Part shown: positions 17,016-25,958 of the stretch, piece by piece
How the letters are laid out: the number at the start of each line of letters is the position of its first letter
Numbering within the stretch: position 1 is the stretch's first letter
Source: Halopseudomonas aestusnigri
Lineage (GTDB): Bacteria > Pseudomonadota > Gammaproteobacteria > Pseudomonadales > Pseudomonadaceae
DNA: 64,000 bases
Assembly: GCF_002197985.1 (NCBI RefSeq)
Contig: NZ_NBYK01000012.1
Span: 45,461 to 109,460 of the forward strand
Reading direction: 5' to 3'
The notes under the pieces: model-generated
What the model was told of the DNA's origin: nothing
What the model saw: the letters and a program-made list of their open reading frames with translations, nothing else
The model's database searches: none
Made by a program: the position numbers and the translations under genes

Positions 17016-17911
17016 CCAGCCACCTCGATATAGTGGTCCAGCAACAGGGCTACAAACAGCCACAGCAGGTACCACAGTGAATACTTGAAGGTCTTGATGG
17101 CCGCGTGCGGACGGCTGTCACGCAGCAGGGCGACAGCCCAGTCGATAAAGCGCAGGCCCAGCGCCACCGCGGCCACCAGATAGAGCGGGCCGCTCATGTG
17201 GATCACGAACGGCAACAGGCTCACAGCGAGCAGGATAAAGGTATACAGCAGAATATGCAGCTTGGTGTAGTGCTCGCCATGGGTAACCGGCAGCATCGGG
17301 ATGTCGACCTTGGCGTATTCTGCCTTGCGGTGGATGGCCAGCGCCCAGAAGTGCGGGGGTGTCCAGGCAAAGATGATCAGTACCAGCAGTAGCCCCTCGG
17401 CCTGAATCTGTCCGGTGACCGCGGTCCAGCCAAGCAGCGGCGGTGCGGCTCCGGCGACGCCGCCAATAACGATGTTCTGCGGCGTTGCGCGCTTGAGAAA
17501 GGCCGTGTAAATCAGTGCATAGCCGAGGAGCGACGCCAGTGTCAGCAGCGCCGTGAGCGTGTTGGTCCATGACAGCAGGACCGCCAGTCCGGCGCTGCCG
17601 AGCAGGATGGCGAACAGCACCGCGTTCAGCGGCTCGACCCGGCCTTGCGCCATTGGGCGCCGCTGGGTGCGGGCCATATGAATGTCAATCCGGCGGTCGA
17701 CCACATGGTTGATCGCCGCTGCCGACCCGGCGCACAGGGCAATGCCCAGATTGCCCAGCAGCAGGATACTCCAGGGTACCGCCTGCTCGCTGGCCAGCAG
17801 CATGCCGATGGCCGAGGTGATGATCATCAAAGCCACTACCTTCGGCTTGGTCAGCTCCAGATAGTCGCGCCAGCCAGCTCGGACCGGCACCGCTTGAGAG
17901 AGGCTCGCCAT
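17006..17911 (-). CDS. ctaB: Protohaem IX farnesyltransferase
   Basis: Converts haem B to haem O for aa3/bo3-type oxidases (CtaB/CyoE/COX10 family). The product from ATG 17911 is 301 residues with about nine membrane helices. The prenyltransferase signature is [14 protein letters not shown] (about 20-33), then [19 protein letters not shown] (about 76-94), and a later [29 protein letters not shown] strong GGGGGA ribosome-binding site precedes ATG 17911, so the upstream ATG at 17944 is not preferred. It lies between ctaA and senC on the same strand. Confidence 0.93.
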   Translation of the reverse strand: MASLSQAVPVRAGWRDYLELTKPKVVALMIITSAIGMLLASEQAVPWSILLLGNLGIALCAGSAAAINHVVDRRIDIHMARTQRRPMAQGRVEPLNAVLFAILLGSAGLAVLLSWTNTLTALLTLASLLGYALIYTAFLKRATPQNIVIGGVAGAAPPLLGWTAVTGQIQAEGLLLVLIIFAWTPPHFWALAIHRKAEYAKVDIPMLPVTHGEHYTKLHILLYTFILLAVSLLPFVIHMSGPLYLVAAVALGLRFIDWAVALLRDSRPHAAIKTFKYSLWYLLWLFVALLLDHYIEVAGWL

Positions 17912-17974
17912 GGTCTGTTCCCCCTGTCGGTGCGTGCTGCGCACCTGTGTTGTTGTGTCTGGAGTATGGATGCC

Positions 17975-19021
17975 TCAGGCGTGACTCGCCAGTGAACGGC
18001 GTGGTCGTGCCTCCAGTCGGACCCGCACCGCTGCCGGCGCACGTACGCGATAGTTGACGGCCAGGGTGCACAGCAGCAGGAGTGCTGCCATGCCGTTATG
18101 CGCGACAGCCACCGCCAACGGCAGCGCTGCCAGTACGTTGGTGATGCCCAGGCCGACCTGGGCAGTCAGTGCCAGGCACAGCAGCAGCGCCAGACCGTGC
18201 AGGCGCGCGCGCCAGAGTTGCCAGCCGAGCAGCAGCACAACGAACGTGGTGATCAATGCGCCAAGGCGGTGGGTAAAATGGATCGCTGTCCGCCCCGGGC
18301 CTTCCAGCATGCCGCCCAGGTAGTTCGGGCCGATCTCCTGATGCAGCAGGTTGAAGCCGGTGTGGAAGTCCATCTCCGGCCACCATTCCCCGTGGCAGGT
18401 CGGCAGGTCGATGCAGGCCACCGCGGCATAGTTGGTGCTGGTCCAGCCGCCGAGCATGATTTGCAGGATGACCACCGCGAGTGCAAAGCGCGCCAGCAGG
18501 CGCAGTCTGGTGAGCGAGCGGGTGGGATGGAGTGCCGGTAGCCGGCCCGACAGGCGCAGTACCAGCAGCAACAGCAGGCTCAGGGTGGCGAAGCCGCCCA
18601 GCAAATGGGCGGTGACGACCTGCGGCCAGAGCTTGAGGGTCACGGTCCACATGCCGAACAGTGCCTGGCAGACGACAAGGGCAAGCAGCCCGACACACAG
18701 GCCGGTCGGGTAGCCGGGGTCGCGGCGCTGTCGGATACCAATCACGGCCAGGCCCAGAATCAGCAAGCCGAGGGTGCCGGCTGCGTAGCGGTGGATCATC
18801 TCCGCCCAGGCCTTGAAGGCTTCGACCGGGTCGTCCGGGAAGCGCAGCTGCGCCGTTTCCAGCGCATGATCGCTTTGCGGTACGGTCAGAAAGCCGTAGC
18901 AGCCTGGCCAGTCCGGGCAGCCGAGTCCGGCGTGTACCAGCCGGGTGTAAGCGCCAAGGATGACGACGATAAAGCACAGCAGCAGCCCTGCCAGTGCCAA
19001 GTTGTAGCCAGGTTTGCGCAT
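17975..19021 (-). CDS. ctaA: Haem A synthase
   Basis: The 348-residue COX15/CtaA protein oxidises haem O to haem A in the membrane. It has about eight helices in two similar halves. Conserved histidines appear in GAYTRLVHAGLGCPDWPGC (about 24-42), MIHRYAAG (about 76-83), TAHLLGG and THRLGAL; the paired cysteines CPDWPGC and ACIDLPTCHG are usual for the family. Together with ctaB it supplies haem A for the coxBAC oxidase encoded upstream on this strand. Confidence 0.93.
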   Translation of the reverse strand: MRKPGYNLALAGLLLCFIVVILGAYTRLVHAGLGCPDWPGCYGFLTVPQSDHALETAQLRFPDDPVEAFKAWAEMIHRYAAGTLGLLILGLAVIGIRQRRDPGYPTGLCVGLLALVVCQALFGMWTVTLKLWPQVVTAHLLGGFATLSLLLLLVLRLSGRLPALHPTRSLTRLRLLARFALAVVILQIMLGGWTSTNYAAVACIDLPTCHGEWWPEMDFHTGFNLLHQEIGPNYLGGMLEGPGRTAIHFTHRLGALITTFVVLLLGWQLWRARLHGLALLLCLALTAQVGLGITNVLAALPLAVAVAHNGMAALLLLCTLAVNYRVRAPAAVRVRLEARPRRSLASHA

Positions 19022-19024
19022 GGC

Positions 19025-19627
19025 TCAGCCCACCTTCGAGAGTTTCAGCAGACGCTTGAGGTCATCAAGCAGGTCTTTGCCGGGCTGACCGGCACTGTGA
19101 TGCAGCACCACACGGCCGAGTGGGTCGACCAGCCAGAGCTGCGGGCCGATCAGCCAGCTGTCTGGCTGGGTCTGCAGGCTGCGAAGATAGGCATTGCTGT
19201 CGAAGCGTGTACGCTGCAGGCGCGGAAATTCGGTTTCCAGCCGGGCCAGTTCATCGTCGCGCAGGGCGACCGGCGAGGCCAGGACATGCTCGACGCGGTC
19301 CGCTTCGCGGCCGACAGCCACATTGATCTGCCGGGCTTCGTGGATCAGCGCCATACATTCGCGTTCGCAGGCGCCGGTGTGGGTAACCAGCAGCCGCCAG
19401 GGTGCTCCATAGCCGATTGGCTCCAGCGCCAGTTGCCAGTCGCTGACCTGAATGGCCGGCTCGACCAGGGCGGATTTGTTTGAATGTGCCTGCGGCACAC
19501 CGATGCCGAAGTGCGCCATCAGCGCGGCGATCAGAATGGGTACGACCACGACACCGATGACGGCGAGCAGCTTTAGCTGGCCGCGTGGGCGTTGCCGGGT
19601 CCGGTCAGGCTCGGTCAGGCTCATCAT
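19025..19627 (-). CDS. Membrane-anchored oxidase-cluster protein, thioredoxin-like
   Basis: A 200-residue protein with one N-terminal membrane helix (about 20-40) and a periplasmic remainder. It resembles the hypothetical transmembrane protein found between SURF1 and ctaA in Pseudomonas oxidase clusters. The sequence THTGACERECMALIHEARQINVAVG recalls the CXXXC-type loop of Sco-like thioredoxin folds, but only a short C-E-R-E-C is present, so copper binding is speculative. Two adjacent ATG codons (19627 and 19624) follow GGGGGA. The start overlaps the SURF1 stop. Its exact role in oxidase assembly is unknown. Confidence 0.75.
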   Translation of the reverse strand: MMSLTEPDRTRQRPRGQLKLLAVIGVVVVPILIAALMAHFGIGVPQAHSNKSALVEPAIQVSDWQLALEPIGYGAPWRLLVTHTGACERECMALIHEARQINVAVGREADRVEHVLASPVALRDDELARLETEFPRLQRTRFDSNAYLRSLQTQPDSWLIGPQLWLVDPLGRVVLHHSAGQPGKDLLDDLKRLLKLSKVG

Positions 19628-20369
19628 TATTATTCCCCCGATGGTCGGGCCGGAAACCGGCCCAGATAAACAAAGCAATCAGCGCCGCAGCGAGGCTGAA
19701 CCACTGGACGGCATACCCGGTATGTCGGCTTGCGCTCATCGGCAGCGCTGGCCAGTCGAGTTGCAGTGCTGCCGCTGAACCCGCCCCAGTCAAACGGACG
19801 CTCCAGTCCTGCAGTGCAATGCCGGACTGCAGGCGTAAGGCTGCCAGGTCAAGCTGAGCTACCACGCAGTTGGCAGTGCCAGCCTCGCAGCGCCGGCTGC
19901 CCGGGCGCCAGCCGGTGCCGCTGTCTGGCAGTTTCTCTGCCAGCAGCTGCAGTTCTCCCGACGGCGTCTCGATCTGCGGCGCCTGACGGCGGTCCGGCCA
20001 GGGCAGCCAGCCGCGGTTAACCAGCAACCATTGGCCACTGGTGTCCTGAAAGGCCTGCAACACTTCTACTCCGGCTCGGCCGTCGCGGGTGCGATTGTCG
20101 AGCAGCCATATGTGCCGAGCCTCCAGCTGCCCGCGCAGAATCAGCGGTTGCCAGTCAGACGGCTGCGTTTGCGCGAACGCAGAGAGTGGCATCGCCGGGG
20201 TTTGATGCAGTGCGTCAATCGACGCCTGCATCTGCTGCTTTTCCGCCGCGCGCTGTAGCTGCCAGGTGCCAAGCGCGAGCAGTACCGGCAGCAGAGTCAG
20301 CGTGAACACCCACAGCGGCCAGCCAGGCGCAAAGCGGTGGCTGCGCGCGACTCGTTCAGCAAGCAGCAT
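19605..20369 (-). CDS. SURF1-family cytochrome c oxidase assembly protein
   Basis: A 254-residue protein with one membrane helix near each end (about 15-38 and 220-242) and a periplasmic domain between, the normal SURF1 layout. Recognisable stretches are LALGTWQLQRAAEKQQ, WLLDNRTRDGRAGVEV and LLVNRGWLPWPDRR. SURF1 assists haem A insertion into subunit I. It overlaps the downstream thioredoxin-like gene by about 23 bp and is divergent from the tiny DUF2909 gene. Confidence 0.9.
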   Translation of the reverse strand: MLLAERVARSHRFAPGWPLWVFTLTLLPVLLALGTWQLQRAAEKQQMQASIDALHQTPAMPLSAFAQTQPSDWQPLILRGQLEARHIWLLDNRTRDGRAGVEVLQAFQDTSGQWLLVNRGWLPWPDRRQAPQIETPSGELQLLAEKLPDSGTGWRPGSRRCEAGTANCVVAQLDLAALRLQSGIALQDWSVRLTGAGSAAALQLDWPALPMSASRHTGYAVQWFSLAAALIALFIWAGFRPDHRGNNNDEPDRA

Positions 20370-20421
20370 GGTGCGCCCTCGCTATACTTGAGCCCAACAT
20401 AACAACAAGAAGGGGACGCCC

Positions 20422-20634
20422 ATGTGGCTCAAACTGACCATTGTGATGCTGCTGGCGCTGATTGTGATCAGCCTGTTCAGCGGGCTGTTTTTTCTGATGA
20501 AGGACACGGATGGTCGCGGGCGGCTGGTAACCGCCCTGAGCGTACGCATCAGCCTGACGATCCTGCTGATGGGCCTGATCGCCTGGGGCTTCTGGTCCGG
20601 CAACCTGGTCTGGAATACGCCCTGGCTGCATTGA
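20422..20634 (+). CDS. DUF2909 twin-helix membrane protein
   Basis: A 70-residue protein with two membrane helices separated by a short polar turn (FFLMKDTDGRGRLVTALSVRISL), the DUF2909 signature. Its AAGAAGGGG ribosome-binding site precedes ATG 20422. It is encoded on the plus strand inside an otherwise minus-strand oxidase cluster, between SURF1 and coxC, and it ends 21 bp before the coxC stop. The family recurs at this position in pseudomonads, so a small accessory role with the oxidase is likely but not shown. Confidence 0.8.
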   Translation: MWLKLTIVMLLALIVISLFSGLFFLMKDTDGRGRLVTALSVRISLTILLMGLIAWGFWSGNLVWNTPWLH

Positions 20635-20655
20635 AAACGCCCCCGGCCGCATGGG

Positions 20656-21543
20656 TTAGAAAATGTAGACGAAGATGAACAGGCCGACCCAGACCACATC
20701 AACGAAGTGCCAGTACCAGCTGGCCGCTTCGAAGCCAAAGTGCTGTTGCGGCGTGAAGTGACCCTTGGTGATGCGGATCAGCATGATCGCCAAAATAAGC
20801 GTACCCATGGTCACGTGAGCGCCGTGGAAGCCGGTCAGCATGAAGAAGGTGGCACCGTAGATGCCGGAGTTCAGGGTCAGCCCAAGGTCGTGGTAGGCGT
20901 GCTGGTATTCCAGCGCCTGCAGAATCAGAAACACGGTGCCCAGTGCCACGGTCAGGCCAAGCCAGGCCTTGGTGGCGCCCCGCTTGTCGGCTCTCAGCGC
21001 ATGGTGAGCGAAGGTGACGGTGACACTGGAAGAAATCAGCAGGATGGTGTTGATCAGTGGCAGCTGCCAGGCGCTGATCACCTCTTTAGGGCCGGGGAAG
21101 GCTCCGGGATCAGGGTTGACCATCAGCGGCCATTGATAGACGAACTCGGGCCAGAGCATGTTGGTCACGCCCTTGTCGCCCTCACCACCGAGCCACGGTC
21201 CGGCGAAGGTACGCACATAAAAGAGTGCGCCGAAGAACGCGGCGAAGAACATCACCTCGGAAAAGATGAACCAGCCCATGCCCATACGGAAGGAACGGTC
21301 CATCTGCGGACTGTAGAGCCCCTCGCGGCTTTCCTTCACCACGTTGCTGAACCAGCCGAACATCATGTAGGCGATCATCAATGCACCGGCAAAGAAGATC
21401 CATCTGCCGAGGCTGCTGCCGGCGCCGGCGGCATCGCCATTCATCATGCTGCCGGCGCCAAACACCGTCAGCAGCAGGGCGACCGAGGCAATGATCGGCC
21501 ATTTGCTTTGGGCCGGAACGTAATAGGTTTCGTGATTGGCCAT
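20656..21543 (-). CDS. coxC: Cytochrome c oxidase subunit III
   Basis: A 295-residue subunit III of an aa3-type oxidase, with about seven membrane helices. Family marks include YYVPAQSKWPI near the start, GMGWFIFSEVMFFAAFFGALFYVR (about 92-115, with the conserved glutamate in SEVMFF) and GFHGAHVTMG followed by FEAASWYWHFVDVVWVGLF at the C-terminus. It lacks metal centres and stabilises proton pumping by subunit I. It follows ctaG in the minus-strand operon. Confidence 0.95.
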   Translation of the reverse strand: MANHETYYVPAQSKWPIIASVALLLTVFGAGSMMNGDAAGAGSSLGRWIFFAGALMIAYMMFGWFSNVVKESREGLYSPQMDRSFRMGMGWFIFSEVMFFAAFFGALFYVRTFAGPWLGGEGDKGVTNMLWPEFVYQWPLMVNPDPGAFPGPKEVISAWQLPLINTILLISSSVTVTFAHHALRADKRGATKAWLGLTVALGTVFLILQALEYQHAYHDLGLTLNSGIYGATFFMLTGFHGAHVTMGTLILAIMLIRITKGHFTPQQHFGFEAASWYWHFVDVVWVGLFIFVYIF

Positions 21544-21572
21544 CTGTTGTTCTCCTTATCCGGCAATCATGT

Positions 21573-22139
21573 TCAGTGAGCCTGGGCTGACGCGTTCGCC
21601 AGCTTGTCAGGCATCCGCTCCGATACATCAAACAGGGTGTAGGCCAACGTCAGGTGTTTCACATCGGTCGGCAGTGCCGGGTCGACAATGAAACGCACCG
21701 GCATCTCCACGCTCTCCCCTGGTTGCAACACCTGCTGGGTAAAACAGAAGCATTCGGTCTTGTGAAAGAAAGCGGCGGCCTTGGCTGGCGAGACGCTGGG
21801 AATGGCTTGCGCCACCATCGGCCGGTCAGTCGGGTTGTGGGCATAAAACAGCATCTCGCGGGTTTCGCCTGGATGCAGACTGAGTTGCTCTGCGTCCGGG
21901 TTGAAGTCCCATGCCATGCCCTGCGCCCGGGTAGCGACGAACTGCACCCGCAGGGTGCGGCTCTCGTCGATGTGCTCGACGTCCTGCCGATAGGCTGTGC
22001 CGCTGGTCTTGCCATTGATGCCCAGGGCATCGCACATCACGTCATACAGCGGCACCATCAGAAAACCGAAGGCAAACATGCCGATCACGGTCAGAACCAG
22101 ACGCGTTACTACCGGTTTGTTGGATTGCTGCTCGCTCAT
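21573..22139 (-). CDS. ctaG: Cytochrome c oxidase assembly protein CtaG/Cox11
   Basis: A 188-residue copper chaperone for the CuB site of subunit I. One N-terminal membrane helix (about 12-32) anchors a periplasmic immunoglobulin-like domain. The copper-binding CXC motif appears as TECFCFTQQVLQPGE near residue 125, followed by the conserved MPVRFIVDP. It lies between coxA and coxC, the standard position in this operon type. Confidence 0.94.
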   Translation of the reverse strand: MSEQQSNKPVVTRLVLTVIGMFAFGFLMVPLYDVMCDALGINGKTSGTAYRQDVEHIDESRTLRVQFVATRAQGMAWDFNPDAEQLSLHPGETREMLFYAHNPTDRPMVAQAIPSVSPAKAAAFFHKTECFCFTQQVLQPGESVEMPVRFIVDPALPTDVKHLTLAYTLFDVSERMPDKLANASAQAH

Positions 22140-22154
22140 GGCCAGCGCCTCCGG

Positions 22155-23738
22155 TCATTTCACCTCGGGGGGGGTGGTGAAGGTGTGATAGGGCGCCGGC
22201 GACGGCACCGTCCACTCCAACCCTTCTGCACCTTCCCAGGGGTTGGCCGCCGCCTTCGTTCCGCCCTTGATGCATTTGATGACGATGAACAGGAACAGCA
22301 GCTGGGTCACCCCGAACATGAAGGCGCCAACCGAGGAGATCATGTTGAAGTTGGCGAACATCACGTTGTAGTCGGGAATACGCCGCGGCATGCCAGCCAG
22401 CCCGACAAAATGCATCGGGAAGAACGCCAGGTTCATGCCGATGAAGCTCATCCAGAAATGGGTCTTGGCCAGTGTTTCGTCGTACATGTGGCCGGTCCAC
22501 TTGGGCAGCCAGTAGTAAGCCGAGGCGAAGATGCCGAAGATGGCGCCGGGCACCAGCACATAGTGGAAGTGCGCGACCACAAAGTAGGTATCGTGATATT
22601 GGAAGTCGGCCGGTGCAATGGCCAGCATCAGACCGGAGAACCCGCCGATGGTAAACAGGATGACAAAGGCCACGGCGAACAGCATCGGCGCTTCGAAGGT
22701 CAGCGCCCCCCGGAACATGGTGCTGACCCAGTTGAATACCTTCACCCCGGTGGGCACCGCGATCAGCATGGTCGCGTACATGAAGAACAGCTCCCCGGTA
22801 ATCGGGATGCCGACGGTAAACATGTGGTGCGCCCAGACGATGAACGACAGGAAGGCGATGGCCGCGGTGGCGTAGACCATGGAGGTGTAGCCAAACAGCG
22901 GCTTGCGGCTGAAGGCCGGAATGATCTGGCTGACCGCACCGAACGCCGGCAGGATCATGATGTAGACCTCGGGGTGACCGAAGAACCAGAAAATGTGCTG
23001 GAACATCACCGGATCACCGCCGCCGGCGGCATTGAAGAAACTGGTGCCGAAATGGATGTCCATCAGCATCATGGTTACCACGCCGGCCAGCACCGGCATG
23101 ACGGCGATCAGCAGAAAGGCGGTAATCAGCCAGGTCCAGACGAACAGCGGCATCTTCATCAGCGTCATGCCGGGTGCGCGCAGGTTGAGGATGGTGGCGA
23201 TGATGTTGATCGCGCCCATGATCGAGCTGATGCCCGCCAGGTGAATGGCGAAGATGAAGAAGGTGACGCTGGGCGGCGCATAGGTCGTCGACAGCGGTGC
23301 ATAGAAGGTCCAGCCGAAGTTCGGGCCGCCTCCCTCCATGAACAGTGTCGAGACCAGCAGCCCGAAGGCCATCGGCAGCAGCCAGAAGCTGAAGTTGTTC
23401 ATTCGTGGCAGCGCCATGTCCGGCGCGCCGATCATCAGCGGAATCATCCAGTTGGCCAGGCCGACAAAGGCCGGCATGACTGCACCGAACACCATGATCA
23501 GGCCGTGGGTGGTGGTCATCTGGTTGAAGTACTCGGGCTGCACCAGCTGCAGGCCCGGCTGGAACAGTTCGGCACGAATGACCATGGCCATCGAGCCGCC
23601 GAGCAGGAACATGGCGAAGCTGAACCACAGGTACATCGAGCCGATGTCCTTGTGGTTGGTCGTCAGCACCCAGCGCATCAGGCCCTTGGCCGGACCGTGG
23701 GCATGGTCGTGGTGATGGGTATCGATCACAGCACTCAT
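22155..23738 (-). CDS. coxA: Cytochrome c oxidase subunit I
   Basis: A 527-residue catalytic subunit with twelve membrane helices. It holds haem a and the haem a3-CuB centre. Haem and copper ligands are visible in MTTTHGLIMVF, FFGHPEVYIMILPAFG (CuB histidine and Tyr crosslink), WAHHMFTVG and VVAHFHYVLVPG. The D-channel start (GLANWMIPLMIGAPDMALPRMNN) and K-channel residues are present, so it is an ordinary A-type proton-pumping oxidase. The protein begins with a histidine-rich cytosolic tail. It is 10 bp downstream of coxB. Confidence 0.96.
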   Translation of the reverse strand: MSAVIDTHHHDHAHGPAKGLMRWVLTTNHKDIGSMYLWFSFAMFLLGGSMAMVIRAELFQPGLQLVQPEYFNQMTTTHGLIMVFGAVMPAFVGLANWMIPLMIGAPDMALPRMNNFSFWLLPMAFGLLVSTLFMEGGGPNFGWTFYAPLSTTYAPPSVTFFIFAIHLAGISSIMGAINIIATILNLRAPGMTLMKMPLFVWTWLITAFLLIAVMPVLAGVVTMMLMDIHFGTSFFNAAGGGDPVMFQHIFWFFGHPEVYIMILPAFGAVSQIIPAFSRKPLFGYTSMVYATAAIAFLSFIVWAHHMFTVGIPITGELFFMYATMLIAVPTGVKVFNWVSTMFRGALTFEAPMLFAVAFVILFTIGGFSGLMLAIAPADFQYHDTYFVVAHFHYVLVPGAIFGIFASAYYWLPKWTGHMYDETLAKTHFWMSFIGMNLAFFPMHFVGLAGMPRRIPDYNVMFANFNMISSVGAFMFGVTQLLFLFIVIKCIKGGTKAAANPWEGAEGLEWTVPSPAPYHTFTTPPEVK

Positions 23739-23748
23739 GGCAGGTCTC

Positions 23749-24873
23749 CTATTGGGCTTGTTTGGCGTTCAGCACGTCAACGGGGGCAAGCATCTCGCCG
23801 GTGTCATTGCCCCAGGCGTTCCGCTCGAAGGTGATGACAGCAGCGATGTCGACTTCAGACAGCTGCTTGCCGAATGCCGCCATGGCGGTGCCAGGTTTGC
23901 CGTGGAGCACGATATCGAGGTGGGCAGCCATGTCCTGGGTCACGATCGGGCTGCCCTTGAGCGCCGGGAACATTGGTGGCAGACCCTCACCGTTGGGCTG
24001 GTGACAGGAGGCGCAGGCGGTGGAGTAGACCTTCTCGCCACGCTCGACCAGTTCGTCGAGGGTCCAGGTCTTGTCACGCAGCTCGGCTTCCTTCGCCGCC
24101 GCCTCTTTCTGTTCAGCCAGCCAGGTGTCGTATTCATCCTGCGGCAGCACCTGCACCACGACCGGCATGAAGCCGTGATCCTTGCCGCACAGTTCGGTGC
24201 ATTGGCCGCGGTAGATGCCGGGTTCTTCAACCCGGGTCCAGGCCTCGTTGATAAAGCCGGGGATGGCGTCCTTCTTGACCGCAAAATCCGGTACCCACCA
24301 GGAGTGAATGACGTCGGAGGCGGTGACCAGGAAGCGGACCTTTTTGCCGACCGGAATAACCAGCGGGTTGTCGACCTCCAGCAGGTAGTCCGGGCTCTTG
24401 GCGCTGACGTTGGTGATTTCGTCGCGCGGCGTGGTCAGGGTGCTGAAAAAGCTGACCCCTTCGCCGACGTACTGGTATTGCCAGCGCCATTGATAGCCGG
24501 TGACCAGAATGTCGACGTCGGCTTCATCGGCGTCGTAGATATCGATCAGGGTTTTGGTGGCCGGAACCGCCATGACAATGAGGATGACCAGCGGGATGAC
24601 GGTCCAGAGGATTTCGACGCCGACGTGCTCGTGGAAGGTCGCCGGCTTGCTGTCATTCGATTTGCGGTGCATCAGCATCGACCAGAACATCACACCGAAT
24701 ACCACGACGCCGATGACGACGCAGATCCAGAAGATGGTCATGTGCAGATCGAACACGGACTGGCTGACGTCGGTGACGCCACGGCGCATGTTGATGCCCC
24801 ACTCGGCGTTGGCCGACAAGCCAAGCGCGCACAGGAACAGGCCAACAGGCCAGGTGATTGCTGCTCGCAACAT
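23749..24873 (-). CDS. coxB: Cytochrome c oxidase subunit II with C-terminal cytochrome c domain
   Basis: A 374-residue subunit II of the caa3-like type. A signal peptide ending SANA-E is followed by two membrane helices and a cupredoxin domain with the CuA motif YRGQCTELCGKDHGFMPV (CXXXCXXXH). A fused class I cytochrome c domain at the C-terminus has CASCH (about 290-294) and a methionine ligand later. The extra haem receives electrons from soluble cytochromes such as the c4 encoded at 5544. The start at 24873 has GGGGA upstream. It is the first gene of the oxidase operon. Confidence 0.95.
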   Translation of the reverse strand: MLRAAITWPVGLFLCALGLSANAEWGINMRRGVTDVSQSVFDLHMTIFWICVVIGVVVFGVMFWSMLMHRKSNDSKPATFHEHVGVEILWTVIPLVILIVMAVPATKTLIDIYDADEADVDILVTGYQWRWQYQYVGEGVSFFSTLTTPRDEITNVSAKSPDYLLEVDNPLVIPVGKKVRFLVTASDVIHSWWVPDFAVKKDAIPGFINEAWTRVEEPGIYRGQCTELCGKDHGFMPVVVQVLPQDEYDTWLAEQKEAAAKEAELRDKTWTLDELVERGEKVYSTACASCHQPNGEGLPPMFPALKGSPIVTQDMAAHLDIVLHGKPGTAMAAFGKQLSEVDIAAVITFERNAWGNDTGEMLAPVDVLNAKQAQ

Positions 24874-25277
24874 TCCCGGTTCCCCTTTTATTGTTGTTAT
24901 CACTTCCGGTGCACGGAATGAGGGGTATCTGGAGCAGGTACAACACTGCGCAGATACCCGAAACCGCAGGATGCGCAGCGCGAAGATCGCGATGAATCAC
25001 CCCCGGTCGGAACTCCCCCACAGGCTACCGACACAATCGAGTATAGACAGGGGTTTCGGCTTGGCAATGTTGCGTCTCACTGACAGCGAGCCGCGATAGT
25101 TGGAACGCGGGGAGGGTGTCCGCCCTGAGGTTGCTGTTATTACAATCGGGTCTAATGGCTCCTGATGAGTCACTTTGACGGAATGGGGTGCCTCTGCTAG
25201 CTTTTCTCGAAATGAGAATGATATCAATGTGCTGTTGGCCGCTTGCAGCATTCAGCCGTCGTTGTGGAGCGTGAAAC
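24874..25277. other. Divergent intergenic region upstream of coxB
   Basis: About 400 bp between coxB and a divergent gene of unknown function. It holds the cox promoter described separately. A stretch at 25210-25228 (AAATGAGAATGATATCAAT) loosely resembles a Fur box but is too degenerate to call. No other gene seen. Confidence 0.5.
25040..25067 (-). promoter_or_regulatory. Sigma-70 promoter of the cox operon
   Basis: On the minus strand TTGCCA (25067-25062) and TATACT (25045-25040) are separated by 16 bases, a good sigma-70 match. It lies about 165 bp upstream of coxB. Confidence 0.6.
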
Positions 25278-25922
25278 ATGAATATAACCGGCCTGAAACG
25301 CCGTATTGCCGATGCCATGGCGCAACCCGACTCGGTCGGGGCGATGCAGCGTTGGCTTGATTCCCGTCTGCCGGCCCTGCACCCATCGATCCGGGTGGAG
25401 AATAATCAGGTCGACACCCTGTACCGCTTTGTCCGGGCCTATATCGAGCAGGTGCCGGACGTGCTGGAAGCGGCAGCTGCAGTAGCGCAGGCAGCGCACT
25501 TGCGCGAGCGCATGCTGCCGGTGCTGAAGGTGGCGGAAGCCTTTGTCCTGCAGCCACCGGATTTGCCGAGTGAGCACAAGGGGTTGATCACCCTGCTGGA
25601 CGAAGCCTACCTCGCCCATCGACTGGTCGAGGAGGTCAACGATCGTTACGTCGTCAACGGCATTGCGCCGCTGATTCCGATGGATACCACGCGGGCCAAC
25701 CTGATTGTGCACCAACTGATGGGCGAGGGGTTTGCCAACCAGCTGGATACGGCGGTGGAAACAGCGGTGGCTGGCCTGCTGCCGGAGGATCTGTTTCAGT
25801 CGGAGCCGTTCAGGGCCTATCAGGCCAGTCAGGACCCGGCGCAGGTGCGCCGGTTATGGGCACAATGGCCCTGCATGTCCCGTCAGCTGGGGGTCGAGAT
25901 TGAGTTGCGCGGCGCGGCTTGA
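25278..25922 (+). CDS. Conserved-looking cytosolic protein of unknown function
   Basis: A 214-residue protein with no signal peptide or membrane helix. It is mostly helical by composition, with an arginine/lysine-bearing N-terminus (MNITGLKRRIADAMAQ), a central LPSEHKGLITLLDEAYLAHRLVEEVNDRYV stretch and a C-terminal cysteine in WPCMSRQLG. Codon use is like its neighbours, and a GGAGCGTG ribosome-binding site precedes the ATG, so it is a real gene. I do not recognise the family. It is divergent from the oxidase operon and convergent with yheV. Confidence 0.75.
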   Translation: MNITGLKRRIADAMAQPDSVGAMQRWLDSRLPALHPSIRVENNQVDTLYRFVRAYIEQVPDVLEAAAAVAQAAHLRERMLPVLKVAEAFVLQPPDLPSEHKGLITLLDEAYLAHRLVEEVNDRYVVNGIAPLIPMDTTRANLIVHQLMGEGFANQLDTAVETAVAGLLPEDLFQSEPFRAYQASQDPAQVRRLWAQWPCMSRQLGVEIELRGAA

Positions 25923-25958
25923 ACAGCAGCCGGCCCGTATTACGAGCCGGCTGCCCGG

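Noticed and set aside
21654-23834. 726-residue plus-strand reading frame antisense to ctaG-coxA
   Set aside because: It lies wholly on top of oxidase genes with intact motifs. Its His/Gln/Arg/Gly-rich composition is what high-GC antisense frames produce, and no ribosome-binding site supports it.
25210-25228. Fur box upstream of the 25278 gene
   Set aside because: AAATGAGAATGATATCAAT has the right flavour but too many mismatches to the 19-bp Fur consensus, and no iron gene is adjacent.
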